Shown: piece by piece, positions 43,146-52,276 of the stretch
How positions within the stretch are numbered: the first letter of the stretch is position 1
Layout of the letters: each line of letters starts with the position of its first letter
Origin: Kribbella italica
GTDB lineage: Bacteria; Actinomycetota; Actinomycetes; Propionibacteriales; Kribbellaceae
Direction of reading: 5' to 3'
DNA: 64,000 nucleotides
Assembly (NCBI RefSeq): GCF_014205135.1
Contig: NZ_JACHMY010000001.1
Span: 8,742,001 to 8,806,000 of the forward strand
The notes under the pieces: generated by a model
What the model saw: only the letters and a program-made list of their open reading frames with translations
What the model was told of the DNA's origin: nothing
The model's database searches: none
Translations under genes and position numbers: made by a program

Positions 43146-45902
43146 ATGGCTTACCAGACTGTCCACACCGCGGCATTCGTTCCCAGGAGTCCTGACGAGA
43201 GCGTCGAAGCCGAGTACGCCACGCTCGCTTTTCCTGCTGCCTGGCGCGAGCCGATCCTGGATCTCTACAGGTACGCCAAGTCGGCTGCCACGCAGGAGAG
43301 ACTGCGGCGTGTCCCGATCCGGCGGCTAAACGCGGTTCTGCGGGCAGTGGCTCCTGATCTGCTGACGGTCGACGACAGCGCTTCGTTCAGCGCGGCGGTC
43401 CCCTGGCTGTATGCCGGTTCGCCGTTGCCCGCCAGTGTCTTCGCGGGCTTCCTCAATGCCTGGCTGTGGGACATGTCGCCCGGGCCAGAGGCGTTTCCGG
43501 TGTTCAAGCAGACCATCGAAAGCCTGAGGTCCGCGGATCTCCGCTGGTCGGCCAAGACAGTCGACCTTCTGGAACACTCACTGTCCGCGGGTGGCACGAA
43601 CACCCCCGCCGATGCCAGCTACCATCTCCTCCCCGACGTCATCGCAGACCGCATCGCGAAGCTCGCTCCTTATGAACACCTCGGGGAGCGGGTGGAGTTT
43701 CGACGCGTCGCTGGCAGTGCCCGGGCTTCCGGTGCCGAACTGATGTCCTGGCCGCCCCTCGAGGAGCATCGCAAGGACAAAACCGGCGGCAGGCGCACAT
43801 GGCGCTACTCGGCCGTCATCAGGATCTCGCTGAGGACGGTCCCTTTCTCCCAGGTTCCTCGCGTCCATGTTGCGTTCGGCATCCGTCGCTGGGTCAGCCG
43901 TACGGCATGGTTACCGCGCGGTTCGTCCGCATCGGTTTACCTGCTGCCGGACAGCCCGTTGCGTTCGGGCCTGACCGAGTCCAACCGCTTCGCGGTGGGC
44001 GCCGTCGAGTGGAACCGTGGGCTCGGTCGCGTCGCGTGGAGGCACGGCGGACCCGAGGGAATGTTGAAGCACCTGTCGGTGATCGAGAACCTTCCGCCAG
44101 CCGAGCTACTGGTCAAGGACGCTGATGCGTGGCTTGTCGGCAAGGACGGCCTGGTCGCAGCGATCGTTCACCACACCCGTATGGGGGCACACGCGATCGG
44201 CGCGGGCCTCATGCCGAGCGAGCGGCGGCGCCTTGCGGAATGGGTCGCTCCCGCCTTGGAGCCTGAGTTCGTCATGGCGCCGGAGCTGCGACGAAGCAAG
44301 TACGTCTCCGAGTTGCCGCTTCGGCAGCTCGAGCCGATCAAGCCGGTCTCGGCGAAGCTGGCCGACGAGCAGCAGGCTGAGATCAATTCCATCAATGACC
44401 AGCGGACGATCAACAACGCGCGCACAGTCAGGGCCTCGGTGTCCGAGGCAGTCGACGGCCGCCAACTGTCGGTGCTGGTGCTCCACCAAGGCGGCGCGTT
44501 GGCAGATCTACTGACCGGCGCCATCGAGGCGAGTCTCGACCTGGCGGAACACCGGGTGGCCTCCGAGCCGACGCTGTCTCGATGGCAGGCGCCCGACCTG
44601 ACGCTGGAGTTGCACTTCGCTGAACTCGGATCGCTCGGTGCGCCGCTTGGTGCCGATCCGCAACCGCGCACGCGTGCTGAGCACAGCGAAGCGTTCAGCG
44701 CGCGGCGCCGGGAGGTCACGGCCTGGATCAGTGGAGTCGGCGAGCAACGAGGGATCAACCCATCCCTCGCCCTGCTCGAGTTGGAGGGCGCTGACAAGTT
44801 CGGGCCACTCACCGATCCTAAGTTCGCGTTGCGAGCCGGGTGTGCTGAGGCCGGCCTGGTGACCCAGTTCGTCGAATTGAAATCTCCGCCGACCAAGGAT
44901 GCGGAGTTTCGAATCGCAGCTGCCTGGTCTGACGGCCTCCGGCAGACCGGATCCCGTCTGATTCCGGAGCACAGTCTTGGCGACGCGATCCCGGACAATC
45001 TCAACCAGGTGGCGGTCTGGTTGGTGAGGCGTCGCCACGACGGTCCGACCTACACCCCGCAGTTCACACCGATCGCCGTTCTGCTCCGGCCCCAGGAACG
45101 TCAGGTCCTCGGCCGAACCGCCGACATGGACGAGTGGGTGCCCTACTCTCGCCTCCTGGCTTCACTGGTTGGCACGATGCGTCCGCAGGACCTCAGGTCC
45201 AGGGATCAGCAAACAGAAGCGGTCGCAGTCTTTATGCGTAAGCTCTTGTACGGTTTGAAAGGGCGACCGACGCTCGTTCTCACCCGCGCCCAGAACCTTC
45301 GGCCGCGGTGGCCCTGGCTTCTCAATGGAGGCCTGGTTCCGGACCACCTGCAGCTGGGAAATGGTCCGCTTCAGCGCCTTGCACTCCACGGACGGAACCT
45401 GCGGGTGGTTCGGGTCGCGGACCAGCAGCGTGACGAAACTCCGCAGTGGTGGGCGCCGAAGGAGAACGGCGGAGGCGGAATCTCGAAGGGGTTGTGGGCC
45501 CCGGCTGAAGAGAGCGGCCACAGCGGACGCGTCTTCTACAGCACTACCGATAAGGCGAGCACACACAGCGGCGTCGGCGTGGATCTGAGCAAGCTGACAC
45601 ACCATCTGGACAGCAAAGGGAAGCCGAGGATCAACCCCGGTACCGCCGGCTGGACCCCGCAGTTGCTGGAGCTGACGATGGCAGGGCTGCAGCCCGGCGA
45701 CGACCCCGCCACTTGGGCGATGTTCGTCCACCAGCAGCGAACGGCCGAGGACTACCGCGATCAACTCGGACTCCCGCTGGCGCTGCACCTAGCCCGGCTG
45801 ACGGAGCAGTACGCGTTGCCGTACGACGCGGAGGAAACCGAGGCTGTCGAGGCCAGCATCGACGAACTCGATAGCGACCTCAACAGTCAGAGCGACGAAT
45901 AG
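43146..45902 (+). CDS. pPIWI-RE protein (prokaryotic PIWI of the RE class)
   Basis: A 918-aa protein. The N-terminal module (formerly DUF3962), a MID-like middle and a C-terminal RNase H-like PIWI domain (formerly DUF3893) follow one another. Signatures include LLELEGADKFGPLTDPKFAL and AEAGLVTQF in the MID/PIWI transition, and VLTRAQNLRPRWPWLLNGGL and RVFYSTTDKAS in the RNase H part. Catalytic residues were not assigned with certainty. Known bioinformatics places this family with a DinG-type helicase and an REase as a predicted guide-dependent or R-loop-directed anti-invader system. GAGGAAG overlaps the previous stop. It is the last gene of the operon. Confidence 0.87.
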   Translation: MAYQTVHTAAFVPRSPDESVEAEYATLAFPAAWREPILDLYRYAKSAATQERLRRVPIRRLNAVLRAVAPDLLTVDDSASFSAAVPWLYAGSPLPASVFAGFLNAWLWDMSPGPEAFPVFKQTIESLRSADLRWSAKTVDLLEHSLSAGGTNTPADASYHLLPDVIADRIAKLAPYEHLGERVEFRRVAGSARASGAELMSWPPLEEHRKDKTGGRRTWRYSAVIRISLRTVPFSQVPRVHVAFGIRRWVSRTAWLPRGSSASVYLLPDSPLRSGLTESNRFAVGAVEWNRGLGRVAWRHGGPEGMLKHLSVIENLPPAELLVKDADAWLVGKDGLVAAIVHHTRMGAHAIGAGLMPSERRRLAEWVAPALEPEFVMAPELRRSKYVSELPLRQLEPIKPVSAKLADEQQAEINSINDQRTINNARTVRASVSEAVDGRQLSVLVLHQGGALADLLTGAIEASLDLAEHRVASEPTLSRWQAPDLTLELHFAELGSLGAPLGADPQPRTRAEHSEAFSARRREVTAWISGVGEQRGINPSLALLELEGADKFGPLTDPKFALRAGCAEAGLVTQFVELKSPPTKDAEFRIAAAWSDGLRQTGSRLIPEHSLGDAIPDNLNQVAVWLVRRRHDGPTYTPQFTPIAVLLRPQERQVLGRTADMDEWVPYSRLLASLVGTMRPQDLRSRDQQTEAVAVFMRKLLYGLKGRPTLVLTRAQNLRPRWPWLLNGGLVPDHLQLGNGPLQRLALHGRNLRVVRVADQQRDETPQWWAPKENGGGGISKGLWAPAEESGHSGRVFYSTTDKASTHSGVGVDLSKLTHHLDSKGKPRINPGTAGWTPQLLELTMAGLQPGDDPATWAMFVHQQRTAEDYRDQLGLPLALHLARLTEQYALPYDAEETEAVEASIDELDSDLNSQSDE

Positions 45903-46187
45903 ACCTGGACCCCCTCGATTGCCGCAGTACTGGCACACCGCCATCCGCCATCCCGGGCCGGCCGGAGGGCGGACGCTCGAGGACTTGGCCGACTAGTCGT
46001 TGCTCAAGGCCTGCTTTCCCTGCGGTGTTCGTCTTGTCGGCTGAGCTGTCTTTCATGGGGCGCGGCCTGCACGATGGCGAGTGGGACCATCAGAGCAGGG
46101 GGCAGGGCTCGCCACGGCACGTGTACCGCGATCCCGCTTCTACTCCGAATCTGTGAGGACCTGGACCGCGAAGTGTGTCGACCAGAT

Positions 46188-47279
46188 CTAGGGATTCAGC
46201 CCGCGGAACAGAGCTATCAGGCCGGTCAGGGTGCTGACAACCAGGGTCACAGCGCCGAAGGCTTTTCGTAGGGTCCATGGGTTCCACGCCGCGTGATTAG
46301 CGAGGTCGTGCGGTTTTGCCCAGCTCGTCAACAGCTCGGTCTTACCGAGATAGGCCAGCTGGACGGCCTGCGTGACCGCCCTGCTGCCGTAGATCGGTGC
46401 GTCGGACGACGCGAGCTCCGCGAGGTCGTCGGCGACGTACTGGGCGGAGGACAGCAGCGCCTTCTGGTCGAGACCCTTCCACTGGCGCGCGCGTCGACGG
46501 AGAACTTCGCGTAGGGGATGGATGGCAGCGAGCAGTTCCCGTCGCTCCGGGGGAAGGCCGTCGAGCCACAGCTGAGCCATCGTGGTGGTTCTGGTCGTCG
46601 TGGGTTCGAGCCAGCGCGATGGCGGCTGCTGTTCGGGAGCGCACGCGCGGCTGAGATGGCGCAGGAGACGATCATGTTGCCGGTGGCGGCTCAGGAGATA
46701 GAGGCCGATTACCATCATGGGTGAACTGATGAGCGCGAGGATGGCCGCCGAGGCCGCGGCGAACTGCCAGGAGCGGGGCTGCCAGATCCCTGAGACAGGG
46801 AGAACGATCGCCATGGACGTTGTCGCGACGAAGACGCCGGCTGTCAGGTTCGTGAGTGCTCGCTCCCGCCCGAGGATCACGACCACACCGGCGGGGATGC
46901 CGTGATGGTGGAGCCACGCGAGCTGGTCGGCGATCGATCGCGTGGTCGCGCGGCGAAGATAGATGCCGGCAAGGACGTTGTACCCGACGAAGTAGCCGAA
47001 GGTGCCCAGACCGATTGTGAGATCGAGGGCGGTGTACTGCGCGACGGCCACAACCGCCATGATGCAGAGCATCACTCCGTAAAACAGCAGCGATTCGCGG
47101 TCAGACCGTGAGCCTTGGGTAGGTACAGACGGCGCCTGCGTTCGGATCCTCCGACCGTGGATCACCTCGGCGTACCAGGGCCAGATCGTCACGGACACAC
47201 CGAGCAGAAGGACGGTCTCAATCAGAATCGCTCCGGCACTCAGCACCACCAAGTCAGCTGCGGCTGTCGCGTCGTTCAT
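46188..47279 (-). CDS. Multi-pass membrane protein of unknown function
   Basis: A 363-aa protein with about five or six hydrophobic segments in the first 215 residues (for example AILIETVLLLGVSVTIWPW and ALDLTIGLGTFGYFVGYNVL). A cytoplasmic helical region follows (about 220-335) and a last membrane helix closes the protein (FGAVTLVVSTLTGLIALFRG). I chose ATG 47279, with GGGGG upstream; ATG 47294 is possible. I do not recognise a family. It stands alone on the minus strand behind the pPIWI-RE operon. The 285 bp between the two hold nothing I recognise. Confidence 0.65.
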   Translation of the reverse strand: MNDATAAADLVVLSAGAILIETVLLLGVSVTIWPWYAEVIHGRRIRTQAPSVPTQGSRSDRESLLFYGVMLCIMAVVAVAQYTALDLTIGLGTFGYFVGYNVLAGIYLRRATTRSIADQLAWLHHHGIPAGVVVILGRERALTNLTAGVFVATTSMAIVLPVSGIWQPRSWQFAAASAAILALISSPMMVIGLYLLSRHRQHDRLLRHLSRACAPEQQPPSRWLEPTTTRTTTMAQLWLDGLPPERRELLAAIHPLREVLRRRARQWKGLDQKALLSSAQYVADDLAELASSDAPIYGSRAVTQAVQLAYLGKTELLTSWAKPHDLANHAAWNPWTLRKAFGAVTLVVSTLTGLIALFRGLNP

Positions 47280-47427
47280 CCGTGTAGCCCCCATGAATTC
47301 GTAGTCCTGCCGATGCCGGCTGGGCACCACCGCATTACGGTGACAGGTCCGGCCGACACTTCGTGGAGATACAACTTCGCCTAGTGTCGTGCACGGAAAG
47401 TGCCTTGGTTAAGTCGTAGACTGAGGT

Positions 47428-48036
47428 ATGCCGCGCTCAGGACGTCCCAAAGCCGAACTGACCTTGACTGCTGAGGAGCGTGAGCAGTTGACGCGCGATG
47501 TCCGGCGGGCCACTTCGGCCCAGGCGCTGGCCCTGCGGTCGAAAATCGTGTTGGCGTGCGCTGATGGGCTCGACAACAAGACGGTGGCCGACCAGGTGCG
47601 GTGCTCGGCGAACACGGTGTCCAAGTGGCGCAAGCGGTTCATCGAGCGGCGGCTGGATGGCCTGCTGGACCAGGAGCGTCCAGGTCGTCCCCGCACGATC
47701 AGCGTGGACCAGGTCGAGGACGTGATCGTCGCGACGCTGGAGTCCACGCCGGCGAACGCGACGCATTGGACCAGGTCGAAGATGGCCACGCGGACAGGCC
47801 TGTCCAAGACCACGATCGGCAAGATCTGGAAGGACTTCGGGCTCAAGCCCCACAAGGCCGACCACTTCAAGCTCTCCACCGACCCGTTGTTCATCGACAA
47901 GCTCTACGACGTGATGGGGCTGTACTTGAATCCGCCTGAGGCAGCGGTGGTGCTCTGTGTTGACGAGTTATGCAAGGCCTCGCATAACTCGCCTGATGTG
48001 AAGCCCACTAAGCTGAATGACCGAACTCAGGACTGA
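47428..48036 (+). pseudogene. IS630-family transposase, 3' truncated
   Basis: The first 180 of 202 codons match IS630-type transposases: an N-terminal HTH (VADQVRCSANTVSKWRKRFI), a second HTH (HWTRSKMATRTGLSKTTIGK) and the start of the DDE domain (AAVVLCVDE). Homology stops exactly at the first catalytic Asp (VDE, about 47967), leaving roughly half the catalytic domain missing. The frame then runs into unrelated sequence that begins with a 26-bp palindrome. The element cannot be active alone. Confidence 0.85.
47965..47990. repeat. 26-bp near-perfect palindrome at the IS630 breakpoint
   Basis: gagttatgc (47965-47973) and gcataactc (47982-47990) flank aaggcctc, itself almost self-complementary, so all but one base pair match. 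It begins precisely where transposase homology ends, suggesting the end of another mobile element or a recombination site. Confidence 0.7.
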
Positions 48037-48116
48037 GGCTGACCGAGGTCGGTGTCCAGGCGGCGGCTGACTGCATCCACTTCGCGCAAGGGCCGCCGTT
48101 GCGCTGGTCACGGCCG

Positions 48117-48650
48117 TCAGCGGCCGCCGAGGGCGCCGAGGGTGGTTTGGACCAGGAGGTCGGGGCGGCCGTCGGGGTCGGTCAGCTCGGGGGCGTCGTC
48201 GGGGAGGAGGGCCACCTCGTGCATCAGGGCCAGGTAGACCTGGCGGCACCAGGCCGGGCGGGGGGCGGTGATCGTGCCGTCGGCGTACAGGCGGGTGAAC
48301 AGGAGGTCCAGGCCGTCCCGGACCTCGGGCTCGGTCGACAGGCCGAGGCTGATCGAAAACGGGTGGCTTGCCTTGAGTTCGAAGACGATTTCCGTCACGC
48401 GGTGCAGGGCGATCAGGGGTGGCGCCGTGCGCACCCGGGCCTGCTCGAGCCCGAGCAGGTAGCGCTCGTGGAGCCCGGCGCGCATCGACTCCAGCAACAC
48501 CTGGCGGGAGGCGAAGCGGCGGTGGACGGTGGCGCGGGCGACCCCTGCGGCGTCGCCGATGCGTTCCAAAGAGGCGTTCGGGTCGGCAGCGAGCACGTCT
48601 TCGGCGGCCTTGAGGATCCGGTACGTGCTTCGTTCCGCGTCCGCTCTCAT
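48117..48650 (-). CDS. TetR family transcriptional regulator
   Basis: A 177-aa repressor with a TetR HTH at about residues 12-55 (NASLERIGDAAGVARATVHR) and a helical ligand domain. It is divergent from the SDR gene with 84 bp between. The inverted repeat agttat/ataact at 48694-48709 lies between both starts and is the likely operator. Confidence 0.88.
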   Translation of the reverse strand: MRADAERSTYRILKAAEDVLAADPNASLERIGDAAGVARATVHRRFASRQVLLESMRAGLHERYLLGLEQARVRTAPPLIALHRVTEIVFELKASHPFSISLGLSTEPEVRDGLDLLFTRLYADGTITAPRPAWCRQVYLALMHEVALLPDDAPELTDPDGRPDLLVQTTLGALGGR

Positions 48651-48693
48651 CGTGGATCACTATACCGAGGCCGAAATGAGACGTCAGTGGCAT

Positions 48694-48709
48694 AGTTATT
48701 GACATAACT
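48694..48709. promoter_or_regulatory. Candidate TetR operator between the TetR and SDR genes
   Basis: agttat (48694-48699), tgac, ataact (48704-48709): a perfect 6-bp inverted repeat in an AT-rich patch, placed between the divergent starts, 44 nt from one and 26 nt from the other. Confidence 0.55.
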
Positions 48710-48734
48710 GAGGCTTCCATGTTGCACTTAGGGT

Positions 48735-49523
48735 ATGAATCTTGAACTGACAGGTAAGCGTGTTCTCGTCACCGGGGGGAGCAAGGGCATCGGCCTCGCG
48801 ATCGTCCGGGCCTTCGTGGCTGAGGGTGCCTCGGTCACGACCGTGTCCCGGACCAGCACTCCCGAGCTCGAGGCCACCGGCGCCACGTTCGTGGCCGCCG
48901 ACCTCGCCGAGCCGGACGGCCCGCGGCGCGCGGTCGAGACCGTGCTCGCTGCTGACCCCCGCCTGGATGTGCTGGTCAACAACGCCGGCGGCGGCATCAT
49001 GAGCGACGGGTCGTTCACCGATCCGCTCGACGGAAGCGACGACGACTGGATCGGCACGTTCGCCCTGAACCTCAACGCCGCCGTGCGCACCACCCGGGCC
49101 GCGCTGCCCGCTCTGCTCAAAGCGCGGGGAGCCGTCGTCAGCATCAGCTCCGACAGCGCCTTGCGCCCCGGGGCGGCGCCGCTGCCCTACGCCACCGCCA
49201 AGGCCGCCCTCAACGCGTTCTCCCGCGGGCTGGCCGAGAAAGTGGGTGCGCAGGGTGTCCGGGTCAACGTGGTCACCCCGAGCGGCACGCGCACCGCCAT
49301 CATGGAGGGCAAGGACGGCTTCGTCGCGCAGCTGGCCGCGCACCTGGACATGGACCACGCGGCACTGGTGGCCGCCATGCCCGGCCAGGGCGGCATGCTG
49401 ACCGGCGCCCTGATCGAGCCGGACGAGATCGCCCGCGTGGTGCTGCTGCTGGCGTCCCCGACCATGCCCAGCGCGATCGGCGCGAACTGGCTCGTGGACG
49501 CCGGCGCCATGAAAACGGTTTAG
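48735..49523 (+). CDS. Short-chain dehydrogenase/reductase
   Basis: A 262-aa SDR enzyme. Cofactor loop TGGSKGIG (residues 14-21), NNAG motif VNNAGGG, catalytic Ser in SISSDSAL and YxxxK as YATAK. The C-terminus GANWLVDAGAMKTV is complete. It is regulated, by inference, by the divergent TetR protein. The substrate is unknown. Confidence 0.9.
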   Translation: MNLELTGKRVLVTGGSKGIGLAIVRAFVAEGASVTTVSRTSTPELEATGATFVAADLAEPDGPRRAVETVLAADPRLDVLVNNAGGGIMSDGSFTDPLDGSDDDWIGTFALNLNAAVRTTRAALPALLKARGAVVSISSDSALRPGAAPLPYATAKAALNAFSRGLAEKVGAQGVRVNVVTPSGTRTAIMEGKDGFVAQLAAHLDMDHAALVAAMPGQGGMLTGALIEPDEIARVVLLLASPTMPSAIGANWLVDAGAMKTV

Positions 49524-49579
49524 TGCCGTCGTTGTCATGCGGGCGGTGGGGAGTTCCACGACGGGGATCACGGGAGCGG

Positions 49580-49680
49580 AGCTTCCGGATCGCGTCGTTG
49601 ACCAAGACATTCACGTCCACGGCACTCGTGCTGACCCTGCGGGAGCTCGGCATCCCGCTGAGTACGCCCGCGCCCGGGCT
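49580..49680 (+). pseudogene. Fragment of a class C beta-lactamase-like serine hydrolase
   Basis: About 30 codons, FRIASLTKTFTSTALVLTLR followed by ELGIPL, match the SxxK active-site region (SLTK) of beta-lactamase/D-peptidase-like serine hydrolases. Nothing before or after continues the family, so this is a remnant. Confidence 0.6.
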
Positions 49681-49814
49681 GCTCCCCGGGGTCGGCGCCG
49701 GACTGGTGAGCCGACCCGGACCTGCAGCTCCCGCTGACTTCACCACCCCCATGTAAAGCGCGCCCTGTAGTGCATAACTGGTACCGCCGGGCGTTGGAGT
49801 GACAAGAGTGCACT

Positions 49815-50062
49815 GCCGGGTGGCGACGTACTGGGCGTAGGTGGTGGCTGCTCCGCGGACGTGGCGCTCGATGGTCTGGGTGGTGTATCCGAGTGCGTCG
49901 GCGATGATCGCGATCGGGGCGAGTTTGGTCAACTCGTGCAGAGTTCCCAGGCGGGCAGCGCGGGGGCCGAACAGCCGTTGGAGGCGTTCTCTGAGCTGAT
50001 GTGCTGGCCGGGGTGGTAGCCGGGGAAGACCCAGTTGCTGTTCGGCTGGGCGGCGGTGTTGC
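49815..50062 (-). pseudogene. C-terminal remnant of a tyrosine recombinase (integrase), frameshifted
   Basis: On the minus strand, one frame gives NWVFPGYHPGQHIS and a second continues HQLRERLQRLFGPRAARLG and ADALGYTTQTIERHVRGA, then TTYAQYVATRQ. This is the W-FPG ... L-RL ... LLG ... W/YA pattern at the end of a family of actinobacterial site-specific integrases. The catalytic core is absent and the frame is broken. It may be what is left of the integrase of the island. Confidence 0.55.
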
Positions 50063-50149
50063 TGGGAGCGGTGGCGGCACATTTCATGGCGAGATCAAAC
50101 GGTCCTTTCGCGATGCCGCGCGGACGGTGCGGATCCCGCGCCGTCCGCA

Positions 50150-50417
50150 GGAGCTTCAGGGCGCGGTCGCGCGCGAACTGGGACCGCGCGGAATCACTGT
50201 CAACGCCCTCGCGCCAGGACTGGTGGACAACACACCGTTCTTCGGTGAACCACTGAGCGAGGAACGGCGACGGGCCTGAGCGGCTGAGACGGTGACCGGC
50301 CGGGTTGGCGGTTCAAACGACGTGATGCAAACGCTGCGCTGGCTTGCGTCCGAGGCCGCCGGCCACATCACGGCCCAGGTCATCCAAGTCAACGGTGGTG
50401 CGGAGAGTAGCCGCTGA
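50150..50417 (+). pseudogene. C-terminal part of an SDR dehydrogenase, frameshifted
   Basis: The first piece reads VARELGPRGITVNALAPGLV and ends at a stop (50277-50279). After a frame change a second piece reads LRWLASEAAGHITAQVIQVN followed by GGAE, and ends at 50415-50417. Together they are the last third of an SDR lacking its cofactor-binding half. Confidence 0.65.
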
Positions 50418-50451
50418 TTACCTCAGTCAGTCGACCGTTTCTCGGAGCCGC

Positions 50452-50823
50452 GGGGTGCCGGTCTTCGTGTACGACTCGGGGACCGACCAGCCGTTCACCT
50501 CCGGCAACCAGGTCCCGCCCAACGACATCATCCGGCTCGCCGGCGGACGCAACATCTTCGTCGACCTGGAGGCCCGCTGGATCCAGGTCAGCCGGGAGGC
50601 GGTCACCAAGGCGGCGCCGGAGGTCGTCATCATCCTCGACTACGGCAACCAGCTCGCGCAGAAGCAGCTCGACTTCCTGAAGACCTCCGCCCGGAACAAG
50701 AACCTCCCCACCGTCCGGAACAACCGGTTCTTCGTCCTCGGCTACAACGAAGGCATCAGCGGACCCCGCATCACCGATGGCTTGGAGAAGTTCGCCGCCT
50801 ATCTGCGCGATCTCGACCGGTGA
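50452..50823 (+). pseudogene. C-terminal part of a siderophore/cobalamin-type ABC solute-binding protein
   Basis: From about codon GVPVFVYDSGTDQPFTSGNQ onward, 123 codons match the C-terminal lobe of FepB/BtuF-type binding proteins (DIIRLAGGRNIFVDLEARW, then SREAVTKAAPEVVIILDYG). The N-terminal lobe and signal peptide are missing. The frame is open further upstream, but that sequence belongs to the SDR remnant. Confidence 0.75.
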
Positions 50824-50850
50824 ACGCCATCCTGAACGGCGGTGAGTTCC

Positions 50851-52233
50851 CTAGTCAGCCGAGAGCCATCCCGCTGTCAGCAGGATCCCGTTCGGGTCGT
50901 AACGCTCCGCAAGTTGCGCGAGCTTGCGCCGGGTGTCGTCGTCGTACGCGCTGGAGAATCCGCCCGGGTCTCCCGGTACGGCGAAGTTGACGAACGACGC
51001 GCCGTTCGACCAGGACGAGACACCGGCGAAGGTCTCGCTGATCGCCGAGGCTACGGCGTCACCCGGCAGACCAATCGCGGTCAGGGCATAGGGGAGCTCA
51101 CGGTTGCTGAAGGCCCCTTCTTCACCGCGTGGGGCCGACAGAGCGCCGCCGAGACGGCGGATCTCGACGACCTTTAGCGGTGACTGAGAGTCCGGGCCGG
51201 CCACCTGGACGATCGCGTCGATGGCCTCGGTGGGCAGGCTCGTCAGCAGCCGCTGGTCCTGGGCCAACGGCATCGGCATCGCGGGTTCGGCGTGGATGTG
51301 CCCGATGTCGCGGTACGGCATCGTGCCGACGGAGTCCAGGATCGGTTTGACTCCTGCCGACCGGAGGGGAGCGAGCACGAGTTCGGATGCCTTCTGCGAC
51401 AAGGTGCTGGCGAAGCGGACCGCGACGGTCAGGCGTCCCGCGAGAACCTCGGGTACGCCCGGTACGGCCGGCAGGTTAACCAGCGCGACGGAGGTCGTCA
51501 CCTCGTCGGGTACGTTGGCCGACCACTCCGCCCAGGTGCGCAGGACCACCGATGCATCAGCTCCGTCGAAGTAGAGGGCGCCGCCCTGAAGCGTCTCCAG
51601 CCGCACGAGTTCGAGCTCGATCGCCGTGATGATGCCGACGGTGCCCTTGCCGCCCCGGAACGCCCAGAACAGCTCGGGGTGATCGGTGGCGGACACCCGT
51701 CGTACCTCTCCATCCGCGGTGACCACGTCGAGCGCCTGGACGTAATCGGACGACAGGCCGAAAGTCGTCACTAGCGGACCGACTCCGCCGCCGCTGATGA
51801 ATCCCGCGACACTGACAGTGCCGGCGGATCCGAGGATCGGCGCAAGACCGTGCTCGGTCGCGGCGTCGATCAACTGCTGAGCGGTCACGCCAGCGCCGAC
51901 CCGAGCGGTTCCCGCTGCGGCGTCGACCGAGCACTCCGACAGGCCGCCGGTGTGGACCAGCAGCACGTCGGCGCCCAGGCTCACTCCACCGTGCCCGGTG
52001 GCCTGAACGGCAAGCTTCAGCCGGTGCGCTGTGGCGAACCGAACCGCCTCGGCGACATCGCCGCTGTTGGCTGCCAGGACGACTGCCGCGGGGTTCACCA
52101 CGGCGGTCAGGTTCCACGGTTCCGCCGTCTTGTACCCGGCGTCTTGGGGGAGGGCGACGGTTCCGGTCAGTCGCTGCCGTAGCGACTCCACCTCCGCAGT
52201 CAGCAAGTCGGAATCGTTTTCGGGGATATTCAT
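50851..52233 (-). CDS. FAD-binding oxidoreductase of the berberine-bridge-enzyme (BBE-like) type
   Basis: A 460-aa flavoenzyme. The FAD-binding PCMH domain covers about 40-215, with AVQATGHGGVSLGADVLLVH (its His is the usual covalent FAD site) and AGTVSVAGFISGGGVGPL. The C-terminal BBE motif reads KLAQLAERYDPNGILL. It is the last gene of a four-gene minus-strand operon with LLM oxidoreductase, RidA and SnoaL-like genes. Such enzymes oxidise alcohols, sugars or aromatic side chains; the substrate here is unknown. Confidence 0.88.
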   Translation of the reverse strand: MNIPENDSDLLTAEVESLRQRLTGTVALPQDAGYKTAEPWNLTAVVNPAAVVLAANSGDVAEAVRFATAHRLKLAVQATGHGGVSLGADVLLVHTGGLSECSVDAAAGTARVGAGVTAQQLIDAATEHGLAPILGSAGTVSVAGFISGGGVGPLVTTFGLSSDYVQALDVVTADGEVRRVSATDHPELFWAFRGGKGTVGIITAIELELVRLETLQGGALYFDGADASVVLRTWAEWSANVPDEVTTSVALVNLPAVPGVPEVLAGRLTVAVRFASTLSQKASELVLAPLRSAGVKPILDSVGTMPYRDIGHIHAEPAMPMPLAQDQRLLTSLPTEAIDAIVQVAGPDSQSPLKVVEIRRLGGALSAPRGEEGAFSNRELPYALTAIGLPGDAVASAISETFAGVSSWSNGASFVNFAVPGDPGGFSSAYDDDTRRKLAQLAERYDPNGILLTAGWLSAD

Positions 52234-52276
52234 CAGGTCCTCAATCTGTGGGGTGCGTCAGCGAACTGGCAGGCAC

